DNA of 64,000 nt from Xiphias gladius (GCF_016859285.1 NC_053411.1:4910316-4974315); one strand, 5' to 3'. Counted from the stretch's first letter, positions 25,117 to 37,806 are shown. The notes: a model not told the origin generated them from the sequence alone. Made by a program: numbers and translations.

Positions 25117-26613
25117 TTTCTTTTTTTTTTCAGTTGACATTTTCCTCACCCAACTAGCAGGTAACATTTGTGGTTTCTTAGTGCACCAATATAAACACAT
25201 TCTCAAGTTCTAAGTATAATAGGAGCTTGACACACACCATCATCCTGTATGAAACACATGCAATGACAAAAAGTAAACCAAACCTTAAAAAAACGTCCAT
25301 ACATTTTCTCTTAAAACTACTGACCATGTGGAAACTGTGAAAAGATGCTTGCATGAGGCATGCGGTCACCATGTTTACTACAGTGATAGGTGTGGTCTGT
25401 TTCTGTAAACGATGAAAGCTTGGCTATATGAGAAGCAGGCTGTACATCTACCACTGTGAACTGCACTTTAGATTAACGCTTTTGTACCTTCCAATTGTGG
25501 AAGGCCCTGTACAGTACCTAATGGCACCAGAAACAGAGACATCTATTGCAACCTGGTTGCACAGAGACGGTGGAAATCATTCATACATACATGTCTTTGA
25601 TATCTTTGGAAAAACTTGTTTTAATGAGATTTCACTGGTAACTGTTTTTAGGTTTGTGGCTAAAAAACTATTCCTATTAATTCTGGCTCCCACTTAGATA
25701 TTAAAAGGTCCTCTGTCTCTGTTAGATGCCTCAGTGATAGAGGGTGCTAAAACTGATAAACATTTCTCATAAATCTCTTCTTTATCCCTTTAAATTCTGG
25801 GAAATGTGTAATTTCTTTAAAAATGTTGTTATCCTTTTTTTTTTTGCAGGCTAATCAATTGATATCAAGTTTCCTAGCCCCTGCAGTGTTTTTTGCACCC
25901 GAAGCAAATCTGACTGCTGCTTTTCTCTGATATTAAGTAAATGTCAACTTCTACTAGGCCTGTCTCAGAAACAATTTGAGGACCCCTTACCTGGAAAAAG
26001 AGCACAGCTTAAATGGACAGAACTGTCAATCTCTCAGTGCAAGAACCCCAATTTTTTAAATTTATAATAAACGTAATAATAATAATTTAAAAAAATCCTT
26101 TACTTATGAAGCACTTTTTAAAAAACAAGTTTGCAAAATGCTTCACAGACATAAAAACAGAAAATGATCAGAATTTTAATAAATGAACCGTTTTGGTTTG
26201 TCAGTTTATATTTTTGTAACCACACTAGTAGATAACATTTATGATTTGTACATACTGCACTGCCAATGACAAAAGTGTTTGCTTTGTGAAAAACGTGCAC
26301 ATTTCATTTCTATGGAAGGCTGTACATCTTCCACTGTGAAGGGGACTTTGTTATAGTGGTTACTTTACAGTTTTGGAAATTCAATTCAGTTAATTAGCTA
26401 AAAGTACAAGAAGTGCAGGTGTAATGATACACAGCCCACTGCACTTTCAATCTTCATATGTTGTCATTGGAAGAGCTTCTTTGGTTAGTTTATAGCAAAG
26501 TAAAGCTTTACAGTAAACATTTTAGGTGAAATTACACTTGAAATTACACAGAAAGAGACAGAATTGAAGTCGTTTTCCTGTTGCACAGAGACAAAGATCA
26601 AACATGTCCAGCT
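22265..26613. other. Non-coding body of the duplicated block
   Basis: Contains a TA microsatellite at 25,078-25,112 and short frames repeated in the right copy. The 80-residue minus-strand frame at 24,485-24,727 is shared with 35,236-35,478 but has no recognised domain. About 60 bp at 24,440-24,500 resemble 16,022-16,085 next to the V fragment, so an old NITR-like relic is possible. Confidence 0.5.
25078..25112. repeat. TA microsatellite in the left duplication copy
   Basis: Uninterrupted TA units, shorter than the equivalent tract at 35,830-35,867. Confidence 0.95.
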
Positions 26614-28152
26614 TCACCGCTTTACAATGGAGTATACGGATCCATCCTCTGTGTCATCTCTTTGTCTTCTAGATCTGTTGGCATTTTTTACCCTTAAGGA
26701 AGCGTACTGGACGTTTTCTTCATTTTTAAGATTCTTGTAATGAAACATTAAAACAAACAATAAATCAAGATATGGCACATGACATACATAAAAACAATTT
26801 CAACAGAAATATTTGTCATGATTTTGAAATAATTTGGAATGTTAATACGATAGTTAATATAGACAGGAAATACCTCTGGATTAATTTTGGAGGAAGCTGA
26901 AAATCTCGCATTAGATTCTGAAAAACAGTGTAAAGCCGTGTTTCTATAATGCTATATTCAATAATTACACACTATGGGTACAAAGACAGTAACATTTACC
27001 TGTACGTTGGCAGCTGTTTCTCTTACTTATCAGTAGGAAAGCCAGTAAAACACTTAGGATGGTTGTGAACACCAGGGCGCCGCTCAAGAAATACTCCAAG
27101 ACAAGGGAATCTTCCTCATCTGCAGACAGCCAGATATGAGGAGACACGACAGAGCAATTCATCTAACGTTTAATTAGGGATTAATCATAGCCATTTATCA
27201 GATGAAACAACTTCTGTTAGAACATTACTTACCCTCAGTTTCCTGTTTGGTCCCATTCCCAAACAGTATGTGTCCACATGAGGCAACAGCACAGTAGTAG
27301 GTTGCAGCATGAGAACAACTCTGCTTCTTCACTGGTAGGTTGTAGACACAGGTGTGTGTTTGTGTGTTGGGTTTCCTCTCACACTGATCACTCCTGTGTC
27401 CATGGGTGTAAATGAGTCCTGGATGAGAATCTTCAGAGTATTTGAACCAGTAAACACTGTGTTCTCCATCACAGGTCCACGTGTGTACGGTACAGTTGAG
27501 AGTCACAGAGCCTCCTGGCTGGATGGTCTCAGAAACTGACTGATGGACCAAAGCTTGGTTCAAACCTGAATCCTTTACACTGACAGTAGTGCCTTCCGCA
27601 AATTCAAATGTTATTGACCCTCTACTTCCGCAGTAGTAAGTAGCTGAGTCTGAAGTACGTAAATCTGAGATCTTCAAGTGATTTATACCATTTTTAGTAT
27701 CCAAGGCGAAACGTGGATTGTTCTCGAATTCATCATAAAAAATGGCACTTTTATCATACATGTAAAAGGTAGAGATGATCCTTGGTTTCTGTCCCAAAAT
27801 TTGCTTATACCAGTAATACGATGCTGTTGGATCACTTTCAATGAAACATTGAATATTTATGCTTTCGCCAACGTAAAGTGATAGAAAACCTCTCTCTTGA
27901 CGAAGAGATCCGGACAGATTAGTCATCCGAGCTGAAGTGACAGGAGAGACAAAGCAAACACACAATTAATTCATTATAATAAGTCATAATAAGTATATTA
28001 TAATGAAATCAACAGAAACAATGAGAAGGTGTGACACTAAGAGAGTGACCACACACTCAAAAAGTTGGATGCACAAAAAAAAAAAACTACTCACCCATTT
28101 TGCACAAGAACAAACATGTCAGATAGAAAACAAACTTTGGAGATGTCTTCAT
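26614..28152 (-). CDS. NITR B, inhibitory novel immune-type receptor, intact
   Basis: Five exons in consistent phase: leader 28095-28152 (MKTSPKFVFYLTCLFLCKM), V plus I domain 27233-27931, membrane 27000-27119, a 44-nt exon 26874-26917 and tail 26614-26733, giving 346 residues. The V domain has INIQCF, YYWYKQILGQKP, SDSATYYCGSRG and the J-like FEFAEGTTVSV. The I domain has NCTVHTWTCDGEHSVYW, YYCAVASCG and FGNGTK. The membrane segment is EYFLSGALVFTTILSVLLAF. The tail carries two canonical ITIMs, VQYASL and SVYSIV, so the receptor should be inhibitory at the surface of lymphoid or NK-like cells. Its I domain is unusual: KKQSCSHAATYYC adds a cysteine where the others read ENLNRSHAGTYYC. A solid prediction; the symbol is left blank because NITR numbering is species-specific. 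Confidence 0.88.
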
Positions 28153-28218
28153 GTTCAAATAAATGACTTGAGTGAAAAGAGTCTTGATTTTTTCTCTCTC
28201 ATCATAGACAAGGATGTG

Positions 28219-28228
28219 TTTGATTGGC
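28219..28228 (-). promoter_or_regulatory. CCAAT box of NITR B
   Basis: GCCAATCAAA on the sense strand, 67 bp upstream of the start at 28152. Confidence 0.6.
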
Positions 28229-29239
28229 TAACCTGAAGTGGCTATGTCCTGTTATGGAAACATGATCACATGTTCACTGCTACCCACAGTTTCAAGTTTA
28301 GTTTCTGAGAGATTTACATGATGAGAGAGCTATGAAGAACATAATTGCTCTTCATCTTGGCATTAGATTTAAAATAGCCAAAATATAAAAGACTACTCAT
28401 CCTTTCTCATGTAACACCATACTGATCTCACTGATGGGTTATATTCTACAAGTTTGGTTAAAATTGGTTTCTTTAAAAGCCAAAAGGATACGCAAAACAA
28501 CTTACTTGGAAATGCAGGTCAACCATTATTGCCTCAGCAATGGAGGGGAGTTCTTATTATCCTCCTCTTTCATTCCTTAAAGTAATAATCTTTAAGATTT
28601 TAATGTATGCTTAAAGAAGTAGTCATCTTTTTCAGAGTTCAGTGTGGCAGAATTCACTCAAAACTACTGCATCAGTCCTTTTTTTACCAGTGTGTGGCTG
28701 GTATTGTTTACACATTGCAAGGTTCCTGCAGTGTTGAGATTGAGTAGGTTAATTGAGGGATGACGGTGTGGGTGTATGAAGCTCTCAGATACTGATGAAG
28801 AGGGCATGATTCTTATATCACCTCCTCATTTCGAAGAAATATACTCTCAGTCAATGTATTTTCCTTCTGTATTTTTCTTTCTTTCACATTGTGCTCTAGA
28901 AGCCTACATGTATATGTGCCTGCCCTGTGCCTCCCTTTAATCACTGTATGCATTGGATTTTGAAACAAAGTTATACAGCCTATTATACTGATGATAGATA
29001 TTTTAATATAGAGGAGACACACACAGAGTTGTTGTTGTTGTTGGATAGGTTTGCTTATTGATTCTTTGCTTTAGCCGGCTACCTCCCTTTCAGTATGTGG
29101 GATTTGTTGCTTAGGACAAAGACAGTGTTGGGTGGGCTATCTTGTTTGTTTTCTTTTCTTGTCAGATTTATTTTTATTGAATGCATGCCTAATTTTACTT
29201 TTGTTCCTTTTGCCTTACTCAAACTAGCTTGTTTGCCAG

Positions 29240-30030
29240 TTCGGGGGAGATGGCATATTACATTTACTTACTTCTTGGAACTGTAAAGGTCTTGGTGCTG
29301 CTTTTAAACTGGGCACAAATGTTTGCCCACTTAAAATTATTACCATCTAATGTAATTTTTCTTTTTTGCAGAGAGCTCACATTGGTCCCACAAAGCAGAC
29401 GTCAGTCTATCTTTTTCTCTAAATCTTGGGGGAATTGTTTTTTTTGAGAGACTCTCGAGTCCACTGTGCTTCATTCAAATTAAGATGACATACTAATCTC
29501 TGATCACGCCACTCTCCCTGTAGTTTTAGACTTCTCTCTTCCTCAGTACCATTTTAGATGGAGATTTAATTCCCTTGTTGCCCTCAGACAAATCTTTTTG
29601 TACATACAGACAAGGTGACTGACTTTCTTCACATTAATGACAATGTTACAGCCTCGGGCTCAAAATTCAAGGGTGTAATGCAGGGGAAAATTAATTTTCA
29701 GAAGTCAGCATCTAAGAAGGCCGAGCTTTAACGTTTTTCTGACACTGAGTCACAGGTCCCTGTGCTGGAGGAGGCTTACCGGGGTCCAGATCTCGGGCTG
29801 TTGTCAACTCTGACGCTTCAGTATGATCCCAACCATATTCTCAGGATGAAAACTTTGTGCATAAATTAAACTGGTAATATTTTGAATTAGGAGGTAAAGC
29901 TAAGAGATTGTTTAGAAGACGGTTGAAGGGCATTCAGGCCAGCAGGGCTATTCTCTAAACACGCAATATCCCCTTCCTTTGAGCACCTAAGGGATTTGAT
30001 AGATTATAGCTAAAAGCAAATAGACTCCCT
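29240..30030 (+). mobile_element. L1-type LINE fragment (ORF2 endonuclease part), decayed
   Basis: The plus strand reads SWNCKGLGAAFK near 29,272, like the WN...RGL start of L1 endonuclease domains, then LQRAHIGPTKQTS like LQETH. Near 29,540 it reads VLDFSLPQYHFRWRFN, and near 29,885 NFELGGKAKRLFRRRLKGIQ, like the linker before reverse transcriptase. Several stops and frame changes separate these blocks; the reverse transcriptase and both ends are missing. Assignment to the L1/Tx1 side is by motif only. Confidence 0.6.
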
Positions 30031-30602
30031 TCAACTAAGCAGTGTATGTTGATTTTTGTCCCCCTCTTGAGTGTGGCTTAATGTACAGTTTTTAAATAAT
30101 ACTAATTTTACACCCCCAGACTGTGACAATGTATGGACAATTCCAGCCTGTATGGACATTTCTATCATGACAGCTATGGACACTGGAGATGCAGCATATC
30201 TTGGCATACACTGACAAATTTTTGTTCTGTTTTGTTTAGTTTTATTGGAGCCTGTCTGCAATTATTTCTTGTTTTTGTGTACGTTCTCTGAAAGAAAAAA
30301 AAAGTGCATCTACGAGACAGCCGATTAGGTCTAGGCCTCCACAGTAAGCCCTAGGTTACTGGTTACCTTCCAGCAACCAAGGGTTAGAAATCTTAAGGAT
30401 TATAACCATAAAGCTCTGAGTAATAAACACCTGATATCCTGCGCCAGTCTGTTGTACCAGACCTTCAACAACCCCAATGACTGGTTTGTTTTTTTTTTTA
30501 TTTGAATATTCATGAATAGTCCATTTTATCCTGTCAGTTCACATTTTTCTCACCAAGACTAGCAGAGAACATTTTGTGGTTTATGGTTGCATGTGTGTGC
30601 GT

Positions 30603-30678
<76 letters not shown>
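30603..30678. repeat. CA microsatellite
   Basis: About 37 CA units, followed at about 30,740-30,815 by a mixed ATCT, CT and AT tract. The open frames on both strands here are artefacts of the repeat. Confidence 0.97.
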
Positions 30679-30681
<3 letters not shown>

Positions 30682-31333
30682 TTCTCATGCTGTGTCACAG
30701 TGTCACAGTCATATACCATTCTTACATTTCTGCTAATTGTATGTATGTATATCTATATCTATCTATCTCTCTCTCTCTATATATATATATATATTGTATT
30801 GTATATATTGTGTATATAGATCTGCATACACAAAGACAAAAGCTACTGATTATCCTTAAAATAAACATCACTGAACCTCACAAAACCATACATTTATCCT
30901 TACACTGCTGACCACTTGGAAGCAATAAACAGATGCACACAATCAGCATATACAACTATTAATCAAGGAGTGGCCTGTTTCTGATGACTTTATGCTGTAA
31001 ATTGGCTTTGAAGCACATTTCTTTCACAGACTGTAGATCTTTGTTTGAACTGAATTTTAATACTGTAGTCTCAGTACTCATTTTAATGTCAGGTACTAGA
31101 ACGTCTCTGGTAAGTCTACTACAATGCTTTGGCACAGATACAGTTCAATTTCCTTCATGTGTTGTCTTTGTTAAAGCTTGTTTGATGAGTTTATTTGAAA
31201 GCAAGGCTTTGTATTCATCATATTTAGGTGAAATCATGTTTCCAGAATTTTACAAAAGCCATATTACACTTTAAAGGAGTCAGCATGAGGTCACATTCTC
31301 TCACACAAAGATAAAAATATGCTCAGTTCAGCT

Positions 31334-32827
31334 CTACTGCTTTACACTAAAGTACACACATTCACTCCAGGTGTCATCCTTGTGTCTTCTTAGTCTGTTG
31401 ATCTTGCTCTCCCCTAAAGCATTGTAATAGAGATTATATTCATTTTTGTAACCCTGGTAATGAAAAAGGATAAATTACAATATGGTCCATGACAGAAATA
31501 AAAACCACAAAAAAAATAGTGCTCTAAAAACAGTTAAACAATTTTTGATGTAAGAACAAAATACCTCCGCATTGTTTCTTGAGGGATGTGAAAATCTTGC
31601 AGAAGACTCTGAAAAACAGAAGGAAACCCCTCTTTTTATTATTTCACGTTCAATAAATACACATTATATATAAAGATAACACCAATTACCTGTAAAAAGG
31701 CAGGTTTTTCTCCTGTTGATAATATACACTGAGAAAGCCAGTAAAATACTCATGATGGTGGTGCTGAATGCGATAGCCCCACTCAGGAAATACACAGAGG
31801 CATGAGAGTCTTCCTCATCTGCAAATCGAGACAACAGAAGACATTATGGAGCTTTTAGCTGTGTGCTTTCCGATTTAAAAGGGGAATAATATACTTCTAA
31901 AAATAAGACTTCTACTATTAAGTGACTTACTCGCAAAGTCCACCTTGGTCCCGTTCCCAAACAGTATGTGTCCACATGAGGCAACAGCACAGTAGTAGGT
32001 CCCAGCGTGAGAACGATTCAGGTTCTCCATCGGAAAGTTGTAGACACAGGTGTGTGTTTGTGTGTTGGGTTTCCTCTCACACTGATCATTCCTGTCTCCA
32101 TGGGTGTAAATGAGTCCTGGATGAGAATCTTCAGAGTATTTGAACCAGTAAACACTGTGTTCTCCATCACAGGTCCCAGTGTGTACGGTACAGTTGAGAG
32201 TCACAAAGCCTCCTGGCAAGATGGTCTCAGAAACTGACTGATGGACCAAAGCTTGGTTCAAACCTGAACCCTTTACACTGACAATAGTGCCCTCACAAAA
32301 TTCAAAGTAATATAAATTGCTACTTGCACAGTAGTAAGTAGCTGAGTCTGAAATGCGCAAATTTGATATTGTCAGGTGATTTTTACGTTTTCTAGTATCC
32401 AGGGAGAAATGTGGATTGTTTTTGAATTCATCAACAAAGGTGCCATTTTCATTATGCTTATAGAATGTAGATATCAGTTTTGGCTTCTGTCCCAGAGTTT
32501 GCTGATACCAGTAAAACATCACTGCTGAATAATCTTGACAGGAGCATGGCAAAGTCACACTTTCCCCAACATTAGCTGATTCAAAATGTAATGATGATTG
32601 ATTCAAAGCTGTCAAGGGAGCTGAGAGAGAAGAGACAAAAAGAAATGCACAAGCAATTTAATGCTAGTATGTTGTAATGCTCTGTATGACAGAATGCATT
32701 AAAACATGTTACAAGGAAACATATGGCTATGGTTCAAAGCAAACAACGGGCAGTCAAAAAGACACAGCTTACCTATATTTGCTGTGAACAGACATGTGAA
32801 GTAGAAAGCAAAGTTTGGAGGTGTCAT
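31334..32827 (-). CDS. NITR C, inhibitory novel immune-type receptor, intact
   Basis: Exons: leader 32773-32827 (MTPPNFAFYFTCLFTANI), V/I 31931-32620, membrane 31690-31818, 44-nt exon 31565-31608 and tail 31334-31453, together 345 residues with consistent phases. The V domain has VTLPCSCQDY, FYWYQQTLGQKPKL, SDSATYYCASSN and the J-like FEFCEGTIVSV; two extra cysteines (PCSC, FCEG) are not seen in B, E or H. The I domain has six cysteines and ends FGNGTKVDF. The membrane segment is VYFLSGAIAFSTTIMSILLA. The tail has LYYNAL, a canonical ITIM, and CVYFSV, ITIM-like with cysteine at -2. The front half lies in the segmental duplication and its twin, NITR A, is dead, so C is the surviving copy. Confidence 0.88.
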
Positions 32828-32894
32828 CGTGCTTCAAATGCTGTGCGGAATGGGTTGAACCTCTATACGTTCTCTGCTCTTCACGAGGACTGGG

Positions 32895-32904
32895 TTTGAT
32901 TGGC
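32895..32904 (-). promoter_or_regulatory. CCAAT box of NITR C
   Basis: GCCAATCAAA on the sense strand 68 bp before the start at 32827. A second CCAATCA on the other strand overlaps it (TTGATTGGCCAATCA), forming a small palindrome also present at NITR A. Confidence 0.6.
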
Positions 32905-35824
32905 CAATCAGATGTCCCACAGGCAGCCGTTTACTTCAGTGCTATCTGAGCCTAAAAACAATATAATAATTGGGTTTTCCCATCCTTTCAAATGCATATT
33001 AGACGACTAAAACAATTATAGAGGAGAGTACTAGTTAACATACTGTAAGATGGTACTTGCTCTCAGTACATAACCAATCAGTTCTTTCAGTCTGCATTTC
33101 CGCATTTAAGACATGATCCTCATTTCAGAGAGCTGCCTTTGTAAAATGTCTTTGCTCTTGACTGCTGAGCTGCTGTACGCTGTGGCCTGGATGCCACGGG
33201 GCCGGTCTTCCTGTGTTCACGCTAGGGCTTAATTGTTTCCAGTAGCGGAAACCTGTTTCACAATAATTCACACTTGATTCACCAGCGGATTCAAAGCAAA
33301 GGTCAAATTCTGAGAGCTTGCTAGCTGCACCCTTCACTCATGTTTCCAGTTAGAGGAAGGTATTACTAAATCAGAGGGGACTTTTGAGCATGACATCTCA
33401 ATGTCCGCATCCAGTGCTGTACGTTGCAGCTTTGTTTGTAGTGGCATTTAGCACACACATATTTTACTTTACAGGCTGACTGCAAATTTGACGCCAAAGT
33501 GTTAAGCAGAACCCTGTAGTTTGCTGTTGACTGATTGTTGATTTTTGCTGAAACTCCAGCTCGCTCAATAATATTCTTGTTATTCGCAGTATTGAGCTGT
33601 GTAGCTTCTGTAACTTTCCGCTCACTTCATTTTGTTACATTAATATTTACTTACAAAAGTAAATATTCACCTCAGCCTTCAACAACAAACTTTCAGTGTT
33701 GATGACTTCCTCATGTATTCTGTAAAGGAATAATATTTAAAAAGCTGTTACGATCATTAATTTTTTTTTTCTTTGGACTGCTGCTGCTCACGCTATACTT
33801 TACATTAAAGGGCCTGTTTACTCAAATTACTCACCCATCCCTTATTCTTGTGTAGTTTTGGTTTTACCTACTGAGGTTTTCAGATATGCATGTCTGAAGT
33901 TTGTGGTGTCACTGCCTCTTCACACAATGGAGGTGAACAGAGTTTGTTTGAGTCACTCAAAGCTTTGAAAAATGACTTGATATTTCACGGACCCATTTTT
34001 GTTGGAACTACTTTACACTTTACACTACTTTAGGTCAGTGAATTATCCATTAGATCCGAACTTATCGTAACAAGAAAACTGTTTTTTGGATAGACACACT
34101 GCTGATGGTTTTTTAAAGTCGTTTAATTTCAAAGCATCTCAAATCCAGTGTTAATTACATCCATGTTTTTGTTGGCGCTTTGCAGCATATCTTCCACCAC
34201 CTGTATATTAGATAAACAAAACAGGGACCCACTCACAGAAAAACAGCTCCATAGCGCTAATATAGGTCTAAAACTCCACAGGGAACCTATCAGGAATACT
34301 TAAAGGAACATTTTGCTGAAAAGAGTAGCATACATCTAACATTGACAATAAAGTAATAGTATTCTCTGCATTGCTTTAGCTAGCTTTAGGAGCTTAGTTT
34401 CATTCTGTCTTTCACTAATTTCTGAGTTTTGCAAGTACAATTACAAGCAGCTACACTGCCCAAACTACAGTGACCCAAAGGCCTTAATGCAGCTGTAACT
34501 GGACTCATGACAAGCCAGAATTGGTCCAATTACACCCAGCACAGGAGTCAGCACTGGCTGAAAGTGCTAATAACTGGACCTATTTCTTAGATTAAATATC
34601 TCCTATCCACTTTCCCAAAACCTAGCCAAATCCGGTGGCCATATGAGGGCCATGTTTGATTCTCCAGCAGTACCAGACCACAGCTGGCACCAAAACTCAG
34701 CAGCAATCAACTCGACTCGGTTGTCAACCTGTGATTGCTTGAGTTGTGATCTGGCTTAATAGTTTACTTGTTGGTTGGACCACAGAGAAATGACCTGCTA
34801 GTGGGCCATTGAGCAGGTCAAAGAGAAGTGAGAAAAATCAAATATAAGATTTTTAGAGAACATTAATACCATAAAGCATGCTAAACAAACGAAGACTCAG
34901 CAAATGCATTCATTTATTTGTTATAATGCACATAAGACGGCAATAAATATTTACTGAATTATAACAGTTTATTATTCCCATGTTGCAATAGTCCTGCAGA
35001 GATTAGTTGGTAATTTAAACTCAAAAATAAAATTAAATCAAAAGGTAGGAAGTGAAAGTAGGTAAATTGGTTGCTGCAGTCTCTTCCCCCTAAATTTGTA
35101 CCACACCGTTTTTTTTTTCATTTGGATTCCTACTGAAGCAAGAGCAGACTTAACAGATTCGCCAACACCAACTTGTTCTACATTCCGCCACATCTGTCAG
35201 GTCTGACTGGTTCATCACCCTCACCTTGGAGAACATCACTGGCTGCTGGGACATGGAACTTTTTGGTTATCGGCGGCTGTGGTTTCATTACAGATGTCAT
35301 AGAGAGTGAACCTCAGTGTGTTGCCCGAATGTGTAGTCCTCTGTGGCACCAACATGAATAACGTGAGCCAGGTGAGGAACTGGGCAGGGGCCACATGCCC
35401 AAATGTACACTGAAACAGTTTTTGGTTCGCTGTAATTGTCCCTACTCCCCATACTGGCCTTGGAGAGATCCATTCCAAATGTCATTTACATATAAATTAT
35501 GGGGGACAAAATGCACAGTTCCCGTTCTGTGCAGAAATTCATCTGAACTTCCCTCTTTATGTTGCTATCGATCCACTGCCGCTCAGCAAGGAAACACTGT
35601 CCAGGGAAACACAAAGGGGTATTTTGTACCAAAAAGACTTGCATTTCACAAGTTTTCCTCTTGATTGACTGATAGAGTATATTAGGCTTCCTTACTTCTA
35701 CAGAGTCTGTTTGTAATTTTAACAAATGTGACTTCCTTCCAGGGAGTCTGGAACCTCTGGAAACAACAGAGCACTTTTAAGTTTTATTGTAAAATTGTAT
35801 ATCTTTTAGAGTGACTTTGCTTGT

Positions 35825-35871
<47 letters not shown>

Positions 35872-37367
35872 TTTCTTTTTTTTTCAGTTGACATTTTCCT
35901 CACCCAACTAGCAGGTAACATTTGTGGTTTCTTAGTGCACCAATATAAACACATTCTCAAGTTCTAAGTATAATAGGAGCTTGACACACACCATCATCCT
36001 GTATGAAACACATGCAATGACAAAAAGTAAACCAAACCTTAAAAAAACGTCCATACATTTTCTCTTAAAACTACTGACCATGTGGAAACTGTGAAAAGAT
36101 GCTTGCATGAGGCATGCGGTCACCATGTTTACTACAGTGATAGGTGTGGTCTGTTTCTGTAAACGATGAAAGCTTGGCTATATGAGAAGCAGGCTGTACA
36201 TCTACCACTGTGAACTGCACTTTAGATTAACGCTTTTGTACCTTCCAATTGTGGAAGGCCCTGTACAGTACCTAATGGCACCAGAAACAGAGACATCTAT
36301 TGCAACCTGGTTGCACAGAGACGGTGGAAATCATTCATACATACATGTCTTTGATATCTTTGGAAAAACTTGTTTTAATGAGATTTCACTGGTAACTGTT
36401 TTTAGGTTTGTGGCTAAAAAACTATTCCTATTAATTCTGGCTCCCACTTAGATATTAAAAGGTCCTCTGTCTCTGTTAGATGCCTCAGTGATAGAGGGTG
36501 CTAAAACTGATAAACATTTCTCATAAATCTCTTCTTTATCCCTTTAAATTCTGGGAAATGTGTAATTTCTTTAAAAATGTTGTTATCCTTTTTTTTTTTG
36601 CAGGCTAATCAATTGATATCAAGTTTCCTATCCCCTGCAGTGTTTTTTGCACCCGAAGCAAATCTGACTGCTGCTTTTCTCTGATATTAAGTAAATGTCA
36701 ACTTCTACTAGGCCTGTCTCAGAAACAATTTGAGGACCCCTTACCTGGAAAAAGAGCACAGCTTAAATGGACAGAACTGTCAATCTCTCAGTGCAAGAAC
36801 CCCAATTTTTTAAATTTATAATAAACGTAATAATAATGATTAAAAAAAATCCTTTACTTATGAAGCACTTTTTAAAAAACAAGTTTGCAAAATGCTTCAC
36901 AGACATAAAAACAGAAAATGATCAGAATTTTAATAAATGAACCGTTTTGGTTTGTCAGTTTATATTTTTGTAACCACACTAGTAGATAACATTTATGATT
37001 TGTACATACTGCACTGCCAATGACAAAAGTGTTTGCTTTGTGAAAAACGTGCACATCTCATTTCTATGGAAGGCTGTACATCTTCCACTGTGAAGGGGAC
37101 TTTGTTATAGTGGTTACTTTACAGTTTTGGAAATTCAATTCAGTTAATTAGCTAAAAGTACAAGAAGTGCAGGTGTAATGATACACAGCCCACTGCACTT
37201 TCAATCTTCATATGTTGTCATTGGAAGAGCTTCTTTGGTTAGTTTATAGCAAAGTAAAGCTTTACAGTAAACATTTTAGGTGAAATTACTCTTGAAATTA
37301 CACAGAAAGAGACAGAATTGAAGTCGTTTTCCTGTTGCACAGAGACAAAGATCAAACATGTCCAGCT
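32905..37367. other. Non-coding body of the right duplication copy
   Basis: Equivalent to 22,265-26,613, with extra short segments near 33,228 and 33,335-33,403. No additional gene seen. Confidence 0.5.
35830..35867. repeat. TA microsatellite in the right duplication copy
   Basis: Same tract as at 25,078 but a few units longer; a length change since the duplication. Confidence 0.95.
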
Positions 37368-37806
37368 TCACCGCTTTACAATGGAGTATACGGATCCATC
37401 CTCTGTGTCATCTCTTTGTCTTCTAGATCTGTTGGCATTTTTTACCCTTAAGGAAGCGTACTGGACGTTTTCTTCATTTTTAAGATTCTTGTAATGAAAC
37501 ATTAAAACAAACAATAAATCAAGATATGGCACATGACATACATAAAAACAATTTCAACAGAAATATTTGTCATGATTTTGAAATAATTTGGAATGTTAAT
37601 ACGATAGTTAATATAGACAGGAAATACCTCTGGATTAATTTTGGAGGAAGCTGAAAATCTCGCATTAGATTCTGAAAAACAGTGTAAAGCCGTGTTTCTA
37701 TAATGCTATATTCAATAATTACACACTATGGGTACAAAGACAGTAACATTTACCTGTACGTTGGCAGCTGTTTCTCTTACTTATCAGTAGGAAAGCCAGG
37801 TGTCAT
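37368..37806 (-). pseudogene. Headless NITR: start codon fused to membrane exon, with tail
   Basis: The tail (37368-37487; VQYASL and SVYSIV), the 44-nt exon (37628-37671) and the 3' part of a membrane exon (37754-37799) are copies of NITR B. At 37,799 the membrane exon is joined directly to the first codons (ATG ACA CC, start at 37806) and promoter of a different NITR of the A/C type. Leader, V and I domains and three introns are missing. Read from the ATG, the frame stops after nine codons, out of register with the membrane frame. The promoter and tail remain, so transcription is possible, but no receptor can be made. Created by a deletion or unequal exchange. Confidence 0.85.

Larger units (their letters stand above)
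21401..27045. repeat. Segmental duplication, left copy
   Basis: Matches 32,068-37,799 at very high identity, with an offset growing from about 10,666 to 10,754 through small indels (for example a 68-bp stretch at 33,335-33,403 absent here). The left end lies inside the I domain of NITR A and the right end inside the membrane exon of NITR B. Confidence 0.9.
28230..31333. other. Intergenic between NITR B and C
   Basis: No host gene seen. It contains an L1-like LINE fragment and a long CA tract, both annotated separately, and AT-rich filler. Confidence 0.55.
32068..37799. repeat. Segmental duplication, right copy
   Basis: Right copy of the 5.7-kb block. It starts inside the I domain of NITR C and ends within a membrane exon at 37,799, where the sequence switches to the start region of another NITR. 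Between the NITR parts it holds only non-coding sequence and duplicated short frames. Confidence 0.9.

Noticed and set aside
30534-30911. Open frames of His-Thr or Cys-Val repeats
   Set aside because: Translations of the CA microsatellite.
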